Source of the DNA: Cichorium intybus
Taxonomy: Eukaryota; Streptophyta; Magnoliopsida; Asterales; Asteraceae
DNA length: 64,000 nucleotides
Reading direction: 5' to 3'
Assembly: GCA_023525715.1 (NCBI GenBank)
Contig: CM042015.1
Location: forward strand, 86,145,750-86,209,749
The position numbers were made by a program, and so were the translations under genes. The notes under the pieces are model-generated. The model did no database searches and was not told the DNA's origin. It saw nothing but the letters and a program-made list of their open reading frames with translations. Positions 40,623 to 54,342 of the stretch are shown here, piece after piece; position 1 is the stretch's first letter; each line of letters begins with the position of its first letter.

Positions 40623-42350
40623 ATGCGTACCCGTAGGGGTGAGCAATTATCCCCTTTGCATTTTGACTCAGAGATTGAGCGAACTGCGCGCAAGATCCGT
40701 GCACGTAGGCGTTTAAATACAATGAGTTTTAGTAATGTCAGTAGTAGTATAGTGAGTGTTGCCCAGGAACCCTCGGGTGAGGCAACAGGGATGTCATTTA
40801 TTCCCCCGGTTTCAGAATTTCACATTGGGAGCACGAGTGCTACTGGTGGTGCAGCTTCAGCCCCTGCACCTATACCTTCATGCACTCCGCCATCGATTCC
40901 ACCATTTCAACCTTTATCACAACCTTAATCCACAAACCCATTTACATTTGCCATGTCTTGGGGAGCGCCGACCTGCGATGGCACCCCAGTATCTAGACAG
41001 CAGACACCTATTTCCCAACCCATTTCTCAACCAGCACCAGTACTTTTTAAGCCACAAACCACATTCCAACCTATACCACCACAACAACAATACCAACAAC
41101 CACCTCAGCAACAGTACCAGTATCAAGAGGCTGAGGAGAGGTATAATGAAGAAGAAGACGAATGATGGGTTCCACCAGCACCACAGCAACCATGGAACCG
41201 AGGTCAGGGACCTCCAAGAAGAGCACAGTAGCATCAACCACTACAAGGTCAGCAGAGATATAATGATCATCACTTTTATGGTAATCCTGCTCAACCCTTA
41301 TATTTTGAACAACCGAGAGGGCAATCGGTTGCATCGCACTTCCAGAAACGGGAGTACGATGACTCGTCGCCCATTTACATTCCTGAGGATATAGAATCTC
41401 AAGTAGAAATTAGGCCTCAGTTGTTAGGGATATTACCAGAATTTAGGGGGTACAAACATGATGACCCATACAATCACTTGTATGAGTTCATAGCCATAGC
41501 CAATGCCAACACCCCTAGGAATACTAATAAGAACATTTTTAGACTAATATTGTTCCCATTTACTCTTAAGGACAAAGCCAAATATTGGTTCACGTCCTTA
41601 ACCTCAAATAGCATCACTACATGGGACCAACTCAAAGCTAAGTTCTTACAAGAGTTTTATCCAGCAAGCAAGACGACGGAAATCAGGAGGGCCATTCAGG
41701 ATTTCCAGCAGAAGCCTGGAGAAGCTTTTCATGAAGCGTGGGATCGTCTAAAGGAGTTGATGAGGTCATGCCCTCATCACGATATTCCAAAGTGGCAACT
41801 GGTCAAGGTATTCTTTGAAGGAGCAAGTGAGACGAACCAAGCTATGATTAACGCATCATCTAATGGCACTATTATGATGCAAGACCCGGAGGAGCCTTGG
41901 CGGTTTTTGGAACAGTTGAGTAATGGCTCCAAGGCGAATTTTTCTACAAGAAAGACGGTAGGCACAGCTGCAGCAATAGGAGCTGATGCCGACTGGAAAA
42001 AGGATGTAAAGAAGGAGATAAGCAAGCTCAATAAGAAATTCGATAGGCTCGTGTCTACTCTGCACAATGGACCTCAGAGTCAGCCACAATGAGGTCAAGG
42101 AGGACCAAAGACTCAAGAAGCAAATCAAGTCTATGGTCAGGGTCAAGGACAATATGGCAATGGACGACCCTATAGACCATATAACCAAGGTCAGCAGAAT
42201 TTCAATAACCAAAGGCAGAACAACTACCAAGGGCAGTCATCCAACCCGCCCAGGCAACATCAACCGGCGAACAATAATGGTAATGCTAATGGAAATGGTA
42301 ACACCGTAACAGCAATAATAGGGGGCCCAATAACTCCATCAACAATGCCC
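40623..42350 (+). pseudogene. Athila-like gag, broken by four nonsense codons
   Basis: One frame from 40623 (MRTRRGEQLSPLHFD) runs through a Gln/Pro-rich stretch and the capsid core at 41421-41930 (LPEFRGYKHDDPYNHLYEF, FTLKDKAKYWFTSL, FLQEFYP, FHEAWDRLKELMRSCPHH). In-frame stops are TAA 40926, TGA 41163, TAG 41229 and TGA 42090; all can arise by one C-to-T change from CAA, CGA or CAG. A frameshift near 42310-42350 moves the protein to the next frame. Gag packages element RNA into virus-like particles; this copy cannot make full-length Gag. Confidence 0.85.
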
Positions 42351-43501
42351 CAGGGACGCAGGAGGATCTGGTCGCGAAAATGTATGAAATGTTCAATACA
42401 ACACAACGGCAATCGCAGGCCAATGCGAAATCCATCGTCAATATGGAAAGGCAAATCGCCCAAATGGCTGAAGACCAACAAAAAAGAGATAATGGGAAGC
42501 TGCCAAGTACCACAGAAGTCAATCCGACCCATGGTCAGCGGGGCGGAAAGAAACATGTCAACACTGTCGAGGCTGAATGAAGGAAAGTCACCCTTGAAGA
42601 TCTGCTAGAATCTGGAAATGAGGCAGAGAGTAAAGAAGAAGAAGTTAAGGAAGAGGTGGAAATTGAAAAGGAGGATAGGGAAGACACGGAATTAAAAGAA
42701 ATTCCTATTGAGAAGGAAACTCAATCAAAGGAGAACAATGACGGCCAAGAGGAAAAGCAGCCAATAGTAGCTTGGATCAAACAAAGAAAGAAGGATAAGA
42801 AGGGAAAGACAAAGCAAGAAGCGCCCAAATGGACAGGGCCATCGATGAACCAACCCTTGTGGGATGAACTTAAGAACGCTCCTGAGGATACAAGAATCCT
42901 TCAGGAGATGTGCGAGAAAAATGGAAAAAGCAAGACTCCCACACATGACACTGTGAGGTTGACAATTAAAGCTAGTGAGGCACTGTTGGGAACACTGCCC
43001 AAGAAAGAAAAGGATCCTGGGTCACCACTGATCACTGCTACTGTAGGAGATGTGGTCATTAGGAATACCTTGTTGGATTTGGGAGCAAGTGTGAATGTGC
43101 TACCGGGATACTTGTATGATAAATACAAGAATGAGGAATTAGAGCCAGAAAAGACTGTGTTACAGTTGGCTGACCAGTCAACTAAAGTATCCCGCGGTAA
43201 GCTGACCAATGTCATAGTAAAGGTTGGGGATTTCTTTTACCCAGTAGACTTTTTAGTCATGGAATATGAGAGTCAGGAGGATGCGCCCGCATTAATATTA
43301 GGACGCATGTTCTTGGCTACAGCCGGCGCTATTATTGACTGCAAAACAGGAGATTTAGATATCTTCTTCGGGGCAAGAAAAAGAAGGTTAAATATGTTCG
43401 GAAGTCCTGTATCTCTACCTCAAGGGTATAATGATAAGAATTTGGATAGCCACTTGCTGATGGAACCTGGGGTTAGGGACAAAAGAACAATATGGACGTG
43501 A
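42351..43501 (+). pseudogene. Athila-like gag-pol continuation with aspartic protease
   Basis: The frame at 42380-42580 (ANAKSIVNMERQIAQMAEDQ) ends at a TGA, then runs on to 43501. The protease domain lies at about 43020-43390: TLLDLGASVNVLP (DLGAS active-site form normal for this lineage), LILGRMFLATAGAIID. After 43501 the expected reverse transcriptase and integrase are absent, so the element is truncated at about 43540. Confidence 0.8.
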
Positions 43502-43540
43502 CCGGGAGAAGGAGGAAAAGAGGAGGTTTTAAAGGGTTCA

Positions 43541-45079
43541 AGATATAAGACTATAATGGTAGATTCTTTCAAATACGATATGACATCATATTAAGATTGT
43601 ATTAATCTCATAGCACAAATGTTTGAGTTATATAGGGGATTACATTCACTTATATGAAAGGGGGAATCATACACCAACCAAAACGTATCATTGTGAGTAT
43701 GATGAAAGGGACATCGATAGAATAAGTGGGAAGGTCATTGGATGACTATGTAAAGAACATTCTAAGGTGTTTAGAAGTGTTGCTTAAACACGATTATAGA
43801 AGAAAATCATAGTATAAAGTGTTTCAGTAATGATAGCTTCTACGAAAAACTAGACGAGTCTCAACCAACAATAGGGTAGATCTTCATTGTAAATGAAGAA
43901 GTATTTCAATGGAAAGAGTTCCAAAGGAATCAAATTGATAATCTTCTACAAAATTAAGAATATAATTATTGCTTGAGAAGCTACAAAGGGAAGATGGTTA
44001 GATGGAGAAGTTTCTTCAAAATCTAGGTTTATTTCTTCCATTCAGAATTACCTTAAAAGCTTTATGACTATAAGGATATGCAAAAGGTTGATGATCCTAA
44101 TTCAGAATGGAACACCAAGATCGTACTCCGGAAATTTAACTCATTATGGAGTTGAAGAGGGATCAATACATGTTTATGAGAAATTCATACATCAAATTTG
44201 GGAAACCCATTTACAAAGCTCCTTTAAAAGGTCAAGCTTGAAGGGTCACGCTTGAGCTATAGGACTTTGTTATTCTGGTAATGGGATTTGATTTGAATTT
44301 AGTATTTGGATATTTGAACATTGTAAGCAACGAGGTATCATATTGAATTAGATATATGGCATATGATTAATTTATTAATGCTTGTTGTGTTCTATATTAG
44401 CATGTTTCATCCTTGAATAATTTGGTTATTCTATACGTCCATAGTCGATCATAATTATGGGAGCAATTATGAAGTAAGACTAATATGAATTGGATTGGTG
44501 GATTTTCATAAAATGAAAACAGCAAAGTGTTGCAACCAAGTTCATAGGTCCTCGTTAGGGAACAAGTACTTGACAAGACTCGCTTCAAGACCACTTCATG
44601 GATTGTTAGTGACTCTTGAATAAAGGTATTATCTTAGTATCCTTAGACCTGAGATTCATATTCAGGGTTTAAGTGTCATCGATTCAAATCCTATATTTAT
44701 TTCGGTATTGATATGGTAAATCGTTGTTCTTGAAATAGTAAGCGACCATCAAAACGATCATCAAATATAGTGTGAACTACATGAGGATCGTATGTTGTCA
44801 ATATGAGATTTTTTCCTCTTATGTAATTAGAGTTAGACATCTAAGGCACCTTATCAAAAGTTGAACATATTTGAGAATGATAGAGATCCATGTCTCATGT
44901 TCAGCATGATGTCAGATAATAAAGGATAACCGATATATAACCTTATACACCAATTGAAGCCATTTGGGGATCCCGGGAATTGGCCGTTGTTTAATGGCAC
45001 TATGTCATATGTTACTAGGGGCCATGAAATATTGTTAGACGTTTATCACTGTCGATATCAATCTTTGATGCAAGCTTGT
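43541..45079 (+). other. Non-coding 3' region of a Ty1-copia element
   Basis: No intact coding domain is visible. The segment leads without a break into a polypurine tract and copia LTR, so it is probably the untranslated and decayed 3' part of that element. GGGGATCCCGGGAATTGGCC (about 44970) resembles conserved copia 3' sequence. Confidence 0.4.
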
Positions 45080-45432
45080 GAAGTAGGAGATTGTTGGACA
45101 AATAGCTCAAGCATGATCTAAGAATGATATTGCTAATAACATATGATCCTAAAGGGTCACACTGACAACAAGTTAGACACCTTAATGATCATGCATCATA
45201 TGGAATTGGATTCATGATGAAATGATGTAATACTTGTGTTTACCAGTTTATGTGTAAAATGATATCTAGGATTAATTCATATGGTATAAATTAGTACAAG
45301 AGAGTATAAATGACAGTATGATTATTTATATCATTTAAAATGTTTAAATGATTCAAATAAGTTTGCTAAGCACAAATTTATTTTAAGTGTTAAAATAAAT
45401 AAGATTTATGTATATGTAGAGTATACATATTT

Positions 45433-45519
<87 letters not shown>

Positions 45520-46259
45520 ATATGTGTTTAAATGATATATTTCAAGGGGTTGAAATATATTATAAAATGGTAATGATTTGTACACTTTATAAAATATAAA
45601 ATATATGACTATAAAGTATAAAAATCAACAGAAAGAGTTTCTCTTTCGCTCTCCCCAATCTTAGTCAAACATAATGGGAGAGAGAGGTCCAAATGTATTG
45701 ACATCCTTCCTTTTCCATTGCATGTTCACCTTTTGACTATAACATCTTGAAAGAGTGTGTTGCATGGTCTTTAAAAGGATTTCATGTGAACTTGAGAAGC
45801 TAGTTGTTCTTTTCTTCACACTCTCTTAGGCCGAAACACTCTCACTCTCTCTAGATTTTCTTCTTGCAAGTTTAAGTGTAAATTTGATCTTATACTCATC
45901 TCTCTTAGAAACCATAACTTGTTTTGGTTTCTAAGCTTAAAAGCAAGTAAGAAGATAAGCAATGAACTAGTATTTCAAGGTGTCCCAAACTTGTGGTGGT
46001 ATATTTGGAGAAGAACATACTTTTGTTCTTGTTGCATTCACAACAACATTCAATCTTTGAGATTGAAACAAAGAACATCAAAGGTTGTATTTTCCTCATG
46101 CTTCATGTTGTTATATTATTTTAAACATGCATATAGTCAAAGATCTTTTGGTAGGAATACAACTAGTTTATCTTTGTGTTCAATTTTAAAAGCTTCTGTT
46201 GCCGTTTTCCATGATTTTATGTGTTATGAACATCATACTTTGAACACAAAATCCCAATA
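45080..46259 (+). mobile_element. Ty1-copia polypurine tract and 3' LTR
   Basis: The purine tract GAAGTAGGAGAT (45080-45091) is followed by TGTTGGACAAATAGCTC, and the LTR ends near 46259 with ATCCCAATA, a one-base variant of the expected CCCAACA. The LTR is about 1.17 kb and contains a (TA)n tract at 45438-45510. An open frame at 45919-46260 inside the LTR has no recognisable domain. Confidence 0.65.
45438..45510. repeat. (TA)n microsatellite
   Basis: About 72 bp of TA inside the copia LTR. Confidence 0.95.
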
Positions 46260-46340
46260 AGGTGGAATGATATTTTCTCAAATATTTCATAGATTACATG
46301 TTTTAGTATTAATAAAAGAAGTTAGTGTTTTGATTGCACA

Positions 46341-46426
46341 AAGAAGAGATCAACGAATAAGGGTGTAGGCGGTGTGAATCCACCCTAAGAAGAGATCAAC
46401 GAATAAGGGTGTAGGCGGTGTGAATC
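46341..46426. repeat. 46-bp tandem duplication
   Basis: A 40-bp block starting AAGAAGAGATCAACGAATAA occurs at 46341-46380 and again, identical, at 46387-46426. It lies between the copia LTR and the 3' flank of DDB1-C. Confidence 0.9.
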
Positions 46427-46589
46427 AACGGTGGTGTAGCTTATACAAGATGATGATAACCCCCTCAAAGTAATCAGAATACAAAGATAGGTTTCTAAAA
46501 ATTCATTAGCAAGTATCCTGTAAAAAAAATGATGAAGATGTGACCTTTTTCCCTATCGATTTGCTAGTCTCCGGAAAATGTTGGTACAA

Positions 46590-47294
46590 AGATAGTGATT
46601 GGTGGTGGCGGTGGTGCTGGTAGTTTGATAGAGGCCCAGATGATGGCGAGAATGAATGTCAAAAATGATTAAATAACTAATTACGCATTATTGCAGGAAT
46701 ATTCTATAAATATAGTCTTTTAAATTTGAATGTTATCTAATCTATATGCAAAATATTACCTACCATCGACTGATTCTAGGCTATGATTGGTCCTTATAAC
46801 CATACAATAATTTTGGTTTTTATAATATTTGTCAAGGTCTTCAGGTTAAATCTCAAGAGTTATCTTCTAAATAACAAATAAACAACTAATCCAATTACAT
46901 TCCGCATAACAAATGCATCTAAAACGATCAAGAAACTCAAAACCATATCCAACAAGTTAAACTCAACTGAACATCTAAAGGGTTGTCTAATAACTTTTTA
47001 TTGCATCTGAATCGGTCAATACTCAACACGTTTGATACAGCATCTGAATGCTTAAGAAGAAGCCTTGAAAGGTCGTAATTATTCAGCACTAAAGGATTCA
47101 GTTTTATCAAAAAGCCTCTAACATTGACCAGTATTTTTACCATCCAAGAAAAACAAAATGCAAAAAGTCTATACAAACTTCACAACCAACACCATACTCT
47201 TTTTTCATTTCCATTATGCAACAAGATCACAAAATACAAACCAACATAAAAAAAAGTAGCAACATTTCATGTCAAAGTTTCCAAACTCTGTCCC
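46590..47294 (-). other. 3' flank and 3' UTR of DDB1-C
   Basis: Homologous to 29981-30657 of copy B, nearly identical over the last roughly 250 bp. No separate gene. Confidence 0.6.
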
Positions 47295-50200
47295 CTAATG
47301 CAACCTAGTCAACTCTTCCACTCTCTTCATAAGTTCCTCAACAGAAACACTCATACTCTTGGCAATCTCCTCCATTCTACTCCTTCCAAGATCAAGAAAC
47401 GATTCAATCAAATCCCCATCCAAGAAATTCCTGGAATCCACAGTCTTCTTCTCACTATAAAACGACCTCCATTGTTCATGACTCAACCCACCAACTCCCT
47501 TTATAACCTTTCTCAAATTCGTCTGAAGTCTTTCCATAAACACATATTGGTCTTGAGGGAGTGAAGCAATGACACCGATTACACCATTCACAGTTCCGAA
47601 AATTATGGTCGGGATTTTACCGACATCAGAATCGGGGAGACGCATTACAAGTGAACCGTGTTGGAACCGGTTCACGAATTCACCCAGATGGTATTCACCC
47701 ACAACTTCTAGACGCCCTCTTTCTTCATCGGTGGCGCCTTCACTGTTTTTACGGACCGTAAAAAGGTTAAAGTTGTTTTCGGCTCCGAGGTAAATGTCGT
47801 CGTCCAGAATCTCGACTGCTGACATCCAGTTCGCGTTGTAGTCACGGGCCCGCTCCTCGATTGCACCTTCTTCATGCTAAATAACAACACAAAAAGCTGG
47901 GTAAGCTTTTTTTTTTTTGACTTGTTGTAAAAGGAACGACTTAATAAATTTGCTGCATTTATCTCTTTATTCCATTTCCAACTCTCTCAGATAACTATAA
48001 TTTTATTGCATTGAATAAATAAACGCTCTAAATGCATGAAATAGCAATGTACTTTCTATTATTTGTGTATTATTGCATCCTAATTTCAATTTTTTCTATT
48101 AAGGCATTGTACTTTCTGCTTTTTTGTACTTTAACAAATCTACCAACTCTAAAATTATACTTATATTTTGGGCATTATACTTTGAATTATCTACCCACCT
48201 ATAGCTTGTTAATGGTTAAAATTGCTATAATTGTGTAGATTTTCATAGTACACTGCAAGAAATAGCAATACACTTTAATCTATCCATATATCATGGCATT
48301 CCAACTTTTTCTGTTATAGTATTGTACTTTCAACCTTTTTTTCTTATGAAGGCTTTGTACTTTGAAAGATCTACCAACTTATACTTTTAGCATTATACTT
48401 TTTAAGTTTTTTACTTATTAATATACTTAGAAATTTTACCTAGCTATAACAGTGAAAATTGCTATAACTGGGTATAGTTCTATTCTATTAGGAAGAAATG
48501 AAAGTAGAAATGTAGAATGCTATGATAAGCAAATCAATGAAAGTAAGAAATGGTAGAATCCGAGTATAATATGAATCGGATTATATATACCTTGTATATT
48601 AAGAGTGAGATTGATTTCATGAGATCACCAACAACAATGAAATCTCCACGAGTTTGTACATAGAGAGCAAGAATGTGGCCATGATGTCCACATTCAGATT
48701 GTAATTCACGGGTCCCATCATCACGAAGCATCCATTTGTACAGCTGGATCTTTTGATTTATAGCAGCAAGAAGTTTACCATTGAAAGCATTTAAAGAGTA
48801 AACAGCACCTTTGGTTTCCTTCTCAGCTACTAGCTGCAACTTCCCATCTTCAACCATGAAAACCAAAATCCGACCCTGCATTTGTTCATAAATAAAAAAT
48901 ATATTATAACATTCACATAACTAAAACTATCAACACCATTTATTCATTACAGTACCTTTGTTGGCTCATTTTCCTCTGGCATAACATACGCTGTCCCAAC
49001 ACAATAATACGCGTTGTTATCATCTGAAAAAGAGCAATTCAGTATAGAACAACCATACTCAAATTGGTCAAGTGAGTAAGTTGATATAAAGTCAAACGTC
49101 TGGTCATCCAACAACCGAATAAAATGCATCTCAGCATCTTCCGTGCTTGATTGATTGTACTTCAAACTACATATGGCAAATGTACGCGACTGTTCTTGAT
49201 GACAAATACGCCGTGCATGTTCACCAAGTGGAATTGAACGAATATGAAGCTTCTGAATGTCATCAATTGTTCCAATTGTCAACTCGCCCTCTTTTGCAAT
49301 TGCAAGGCTGTTAAAGAATATAACTGTTAGAATAATGTAATAACATTAAACTAGTAACGATAATCGATTACCTGTCGGGAAAAGCAGCAGAATTGAAAGG
49401 GCACATGTGACTGACTTCTTTGAGGTTCACATTGCTGTAGAGTAACTTTTTATTGCTGCTGTATATTACTGTTGGTCTATCTGAAGCTGCAAAAACATGT
49501 GTGGTGCTTTTTGATGAAAATGTACGCAGTGTGATTGGTTGGGTCCCAAGTGACACCTTTTTTCTATCCGTTAATTCGCCAGTGCTTGTGTTCAGTAAAA
49601 AGTTTAAAAGATGTCCATCTCCAAGTGCACACAACAAATAAGGTATCTGTAATAAACATTACACACTCAACAAGTAGCATATATGATAATAGGTGTTTCT
49701 TTTTGACTTAATGGATTAAGCACTTAATCTGGACAGCTATACATGGCTGTTTCTTTTTTAGTTAATCTAGAAAGAATGACTTAATGGGTTAACCCAAAAA
49801 CCTGGCTTAATGTATTAAGACACTAACCCTTTATCCATTCGTCTTTTTTCCTCCCAACTCTCATGTTAAAATTTATGAATATTGTAAAATTGGTTTTTGG
49901 AAGGTAAGGGTAAAATGGATCAAACGGTTTATTCAATGTAGAAAAAAATAGACGCTATGTATCCAATACTTTATCCAAACAGACATCGTTACTCATTCAG
50001 CCACTTTATGGAAAAAGAAACAGCCCCTTAATGCAGAAAGAACGACTTAATAGAGAAACCCAAGCTTTCCCCATGAAGTCGTAACTTTTTACAAATTTGC
50101 CCTCATAGATGAAGAAGAATCGTACCCCTTCAAAGGCACAAAGAAGAACTGAACGCGGTATAATTTCACCACCTAATTGTTCCTCGGTGATGAGATTTAA

Positions 50201-53200
50201 ATCGGGGAGTGAAAATATCTTGACACTAATATCCGTCCACATACCAACTGCAGCAAGATTACTATAATTTGGATTATCACCAATTGGATTTATATCAAGA
50301 CATGAGATATCATATTTCAGTTCTGCATGCTTTTTTTCTTCCAAAACACCATCACCAATTTCAAGGTAAACCAGATGACCACCTCTTGTCGCCAATAGAA
50401 CCTGTTCCGGAAATTAAAAAAGATTAGCGATTAGTCAACTCAATGTTATTTATCAAAAGACCAAAATACCCTTGGTATACCTGAGTAGCATTAGCAGTTG
50501 CAACATTTATAGAGTAATCACTGGGTGCATGCCATTCGTTTCGTAGCTCTCCTGAACTTGAACTCACAAGTCTTACAGAGCTTGAAGTAACCTGAAACAT
50601 TATTTATTACAAGATTGAGTGAATTAAATATTTAAATGAATATCTATTAAATTATATACCTGAACAAGTTGATTATGGATAGCATCATGACAAAATAAAG
50701 TCTGTACTTGAGAACAAAAACCCTCAATTTCAGTTTCTTCCAGCTCATCTTCCAAATTCATAGCCAATATTCTAGTCTCACTAATGAAACTAACAACCAA
50801 GAATGTGTCATATATATCGTCTGTTGCTGATCTTAGTGACCACATTCCTTTAATACCTTGTAGTTCTACAGAGGCCTTCACAATGAAAGTTTTTATAAAA
50901 GTTAATAAATCAAATTTACAAAGTATTACCAAAAAAGGAAAGGGGGACAAATTACCTGTTCATTGATACCAATTCCATTTCTAACAATGCGAAGGGAACC
51001 ATCTTTATATGCACCTGAGCAAGTCACAACTTGCCCTTGACCTTGCCTCTCTAAGTCAACCACACAAAAGTCAACAATTGGGCCTAAGTTGACATACCTT
51101 TCAAGAACTTCTACATAAGAGCCTTTTGTATCAGGTTGGAGATTTAACTTTACAAGCTGAAATAGATAATGGGAAAAAATGTTAAATTATATTAACATTT
51201 GACATTATTGTAATGATATATTTTTTTTTAATTTTTAAATGATTTAAGTTTAAATACCTGGGAATCTCCATAGCTTGAGCCAACATAAACGAATGCATTA
51301 TCAAGATAGGATATGGTTGATGCTATAGAGGTTTCTCCTAAAAGCTCAATTTTGAGTCCAGTAACTCTATAATAAATAAAGAAAAGTGTCTTTTAGAACA
51401 AATGGGAATAATATTTAAATGTATATAGAACAAAAGTTTGAATAATAACTCACTTTTCTTTTTCATGGGCTATGACAAGTAAGTGAAGAAGGCCACTATG
51501 GTCACCAAGTAAATACCTGGAACCATCTGCATCTACCCTTCCATAGGCTCTAGTAATAGACTGTGCGTTCATGACACAATGCATCAGTCAAAATCTAGAA
51601 ATAGCAACATACTTTCATTTATTTATTTATTATGTCATCATACTTCCTCTAAATTATTGTATTTCAAATACTCTACCCAATTACAGCACTGTCATCAAAA
51701 TATAGGTTTTTCAAAGTACAATGTCATAATAAAGAGACTGAAAGTAAATGTTGTGGTTGTGTAAATTTTTCGAAGTACAATGTCTTAATAAGAATATCAT
51801 TGAAAGTACAATGTTGTATTAGAAAGAAATGAAACAAGTAAATGAAAGTACATTGTTATTTCTTAGATTTAGCCCAAAATTTAAATATAAAAAGAGAAGC
51901 AAATAAATGAAAGTACGTTTTTATTCATTTATTATGTAAAATACTGAACAATGTTTTAAAAGCTTCACTTGGCTTGCAGGTCTAATTGGTATTATTGCAT
52001 CATACTTTCATTTTCTTCCTATTATAGCATTGAAATTTGAAACTCTATCCAATTATAGCATTGCCACCCAAATGAATAAATACATACGAAACTGCAATTC
52101 TGAAATTGGGTACAATTTTCAACGGTACAATGGCAAAATAAGAAAAAAAAAATGCAAGTACAATGCTGTAATAGAATGAAATGAAAGCAAGATGCTATAA
52201 TAAAAAAATTAATGAAAGTACGTTGCTATTTATTTCTTTCATTTAGCCCCAAATATCAATATAAAAATAGAAGCAAAGAGCTTTGTGTTTGACTTACAGG
52301 TCTAATTGGTATTGCTTTAAAAGCAGAGGCACTACAGTACACAATTGTCTCTTCACCAATAATCAATACACCACAAAAAGGTGGTGGAACTGGTATTAGC
52401 AAATCAGCCCCATTATCAAGATTGTTTTGAGACCATGGACCTTCAACAAAGTCTTTATCTTTTAAAGAAACTTCATATGTTTTTACATGGCGAGCATCTT
52501 TATTATCCTGAAACCAAACAACAATACAGATTGTTCTTTTTACATTTAGGAAAGAAAAGAAAACTTCCCAAAAAAAGTAAATATAGAAAGAAAATACAAT
52601 ATGAAACTCCATGAGGGGTTTGGTTACAAGTTACAGAAACCTCTTAAAGAACCTAACCTGATAAAGAACAACAATTGTAGGCTTTGGACAACCGTATAGA
52701 AATTTGATATCCAAAACTTGAAGTTCTTCAAGCCTGAAAACAACTCACAATACATATAGGAAAAGAATAATAAGTCTAAATAACCTCAAACTAATAAAGA
52801 TATACAAAGAACATTCTTAGGTAACAAATACCTGATGTTAAATGCTTCTTTGAGTTGCCCTTTGTTATCGAATGGAATGACCTAAAGAAAACAACAGTGT
52901 GAGTACTCTTAGTGACTTTGAAAGCTAAATAATCTCTAAAATCAAAAACATATACAGGAAATTACCTTGAATAATCCATCATATAGATGGAGTCCAATGA
53001 GTCTGCAGTCAGGGTCAATTATGCCAATCTACACACATCAAACATGTAGACATAAATATGATGCAATCATATATTGCTTTTAAAGCAACTCGATAAGTAC
53101 CTGGCCATTGTCTGTAGGTCTGCCTATTCGATCTGACACATCACCCATTGCTCTATAAAGATCATAAACAAGTTTGTAAAAATATGAACATGTTCTTGAA

Positions 53201-54342
53201 AATAATTTAGCTTTATTTTAGTACAAACCTTGTAATAACCTCATTTGCTTCCGCGTCCCATTGAAGAACACAAAACTTGTATCGTTCAGTTGCAATAAAG
53301 AGAAGGTCTTGTGTTTCACCCTACAAAAAGAAATTAAAAAAACAACAGACCAATATGAACGATGCAAGAAAAATATCATAAGTTCTTTCTTTGAAAACTA
53401 CAAACTAATTTACTCACATGAGGTCGAAAAAGTTCTAGTGTAGCAATTCTTCCGTATATTGGCACATCTAACATAGGCTGCATAAAAGCAAATTTGCAAC
53501 TAAATCATAGTGATAAATGCATTGTTCAGACACATGTGTAATTTTAATCCAAAACATAAACATAATGTCTTTACTAAAAGTAAAAATAAACTTTAGATGT
53601 ATAATGATTATAGATGAATAGATTATAAGAGTACAAACTAACCTGCAGGCCTTGTGGAGTAAGCAAATGAATCTCGATACGGGTACATTTCCTGGCAACA
53701 TATGCAAGGTGAACAAAAATTATTCAAAAAATAAATAGATTGCTAGAATTCCAGGAATGGCTACCAAAAGGTAACTGGGAAAAAGAGATTGCGACATCAA
53801 TTGCAAACAAAAATGTCTGTTGTCATCTTCTAGGTAACTATTGACATAAGGCTTCATAGATTTCATAGCGACTAAAGGTGTTGACAGAAGCTCAGTATCA
53901 CCTATAAATCCTCAAGAGCAAACCTAATAAATTAATATACTCCTCGTGTCATGGTCTGAATTATGATCCCTTTGCAAGTAAAACAAGCCGTCTGTTTTCT
54001 CAGCCTCGTAGACAGTATTTACATCCTTTTAGAGGGATTTTTTACAAAAGATCAACAAGAATTCTACGTAACTCTTTTTATGATTAATTTTCCCCAAATA
54101 ATCATCAAGTTTCACACATAATAGCTCAATTTTCCGCGCCGAATCCATATAACGCAATCTTTAGGAGATGCTCGTAACCACTACGAATTTCAACGAAATA
54201 TACGAAGTGAAATCCAAAATACAAAGGGGAAGACTTACGCGATAATAAGATTGAGTTCTTGAGGACCAGTGAAATTGCCGACGCATGAATGAGTGACATT
54301 CGTTGGCTTATGAGCCGTAACAACGTAATTATATGTACTCAT
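47295..54342 (-). CDS. DDB1: DDB1 copy C, complete, 19 coding exons
   Basis: Coding exons on the minus strand: 54239-54342, 53643-53691, 53418-53477, 53229-53320, 53101-53152, 52966-53028, 52832-52881, 52658-52733, 52298-52507, 51454-51560, 51258-51366, 50956-51156, 50660-50875, 50481-50591, 50126-50401, 49372-49646, 48956-49307, 48591-48875, 47295-47876. All splice sites are GT-AG and the total, 3,270 nt, encodes 1,089 residues with no stop. The N terminus reads MSTYNYVVTAHKPTNVTHSC, Thr at position 3 against Ala in A and B. Exon 12 lacks the two-residue insertion of copy B and reads GIGINEQ as in Arabidopsis, so C keeps the ancestral form. The last exon is virtually identical to that of copy B. 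C looks like the most conserved, probably functional, copy. Confidence 0.96.
51595..51866. mobile_element. MITE-like element in intron 9 of DDB1-C
   Basis: Counterpart of the element at 35049-35326, with the same inverted ends (AGAAATAGCAACATACTTTC at left). Its presence in both copies shows insertion before duplication. Confidence 0.5.

Noticed and set aside
45919..46260. 113-residue open frame near the copia LTR
   Set aside because: It lies wholly inside the LTR and shows no domain.
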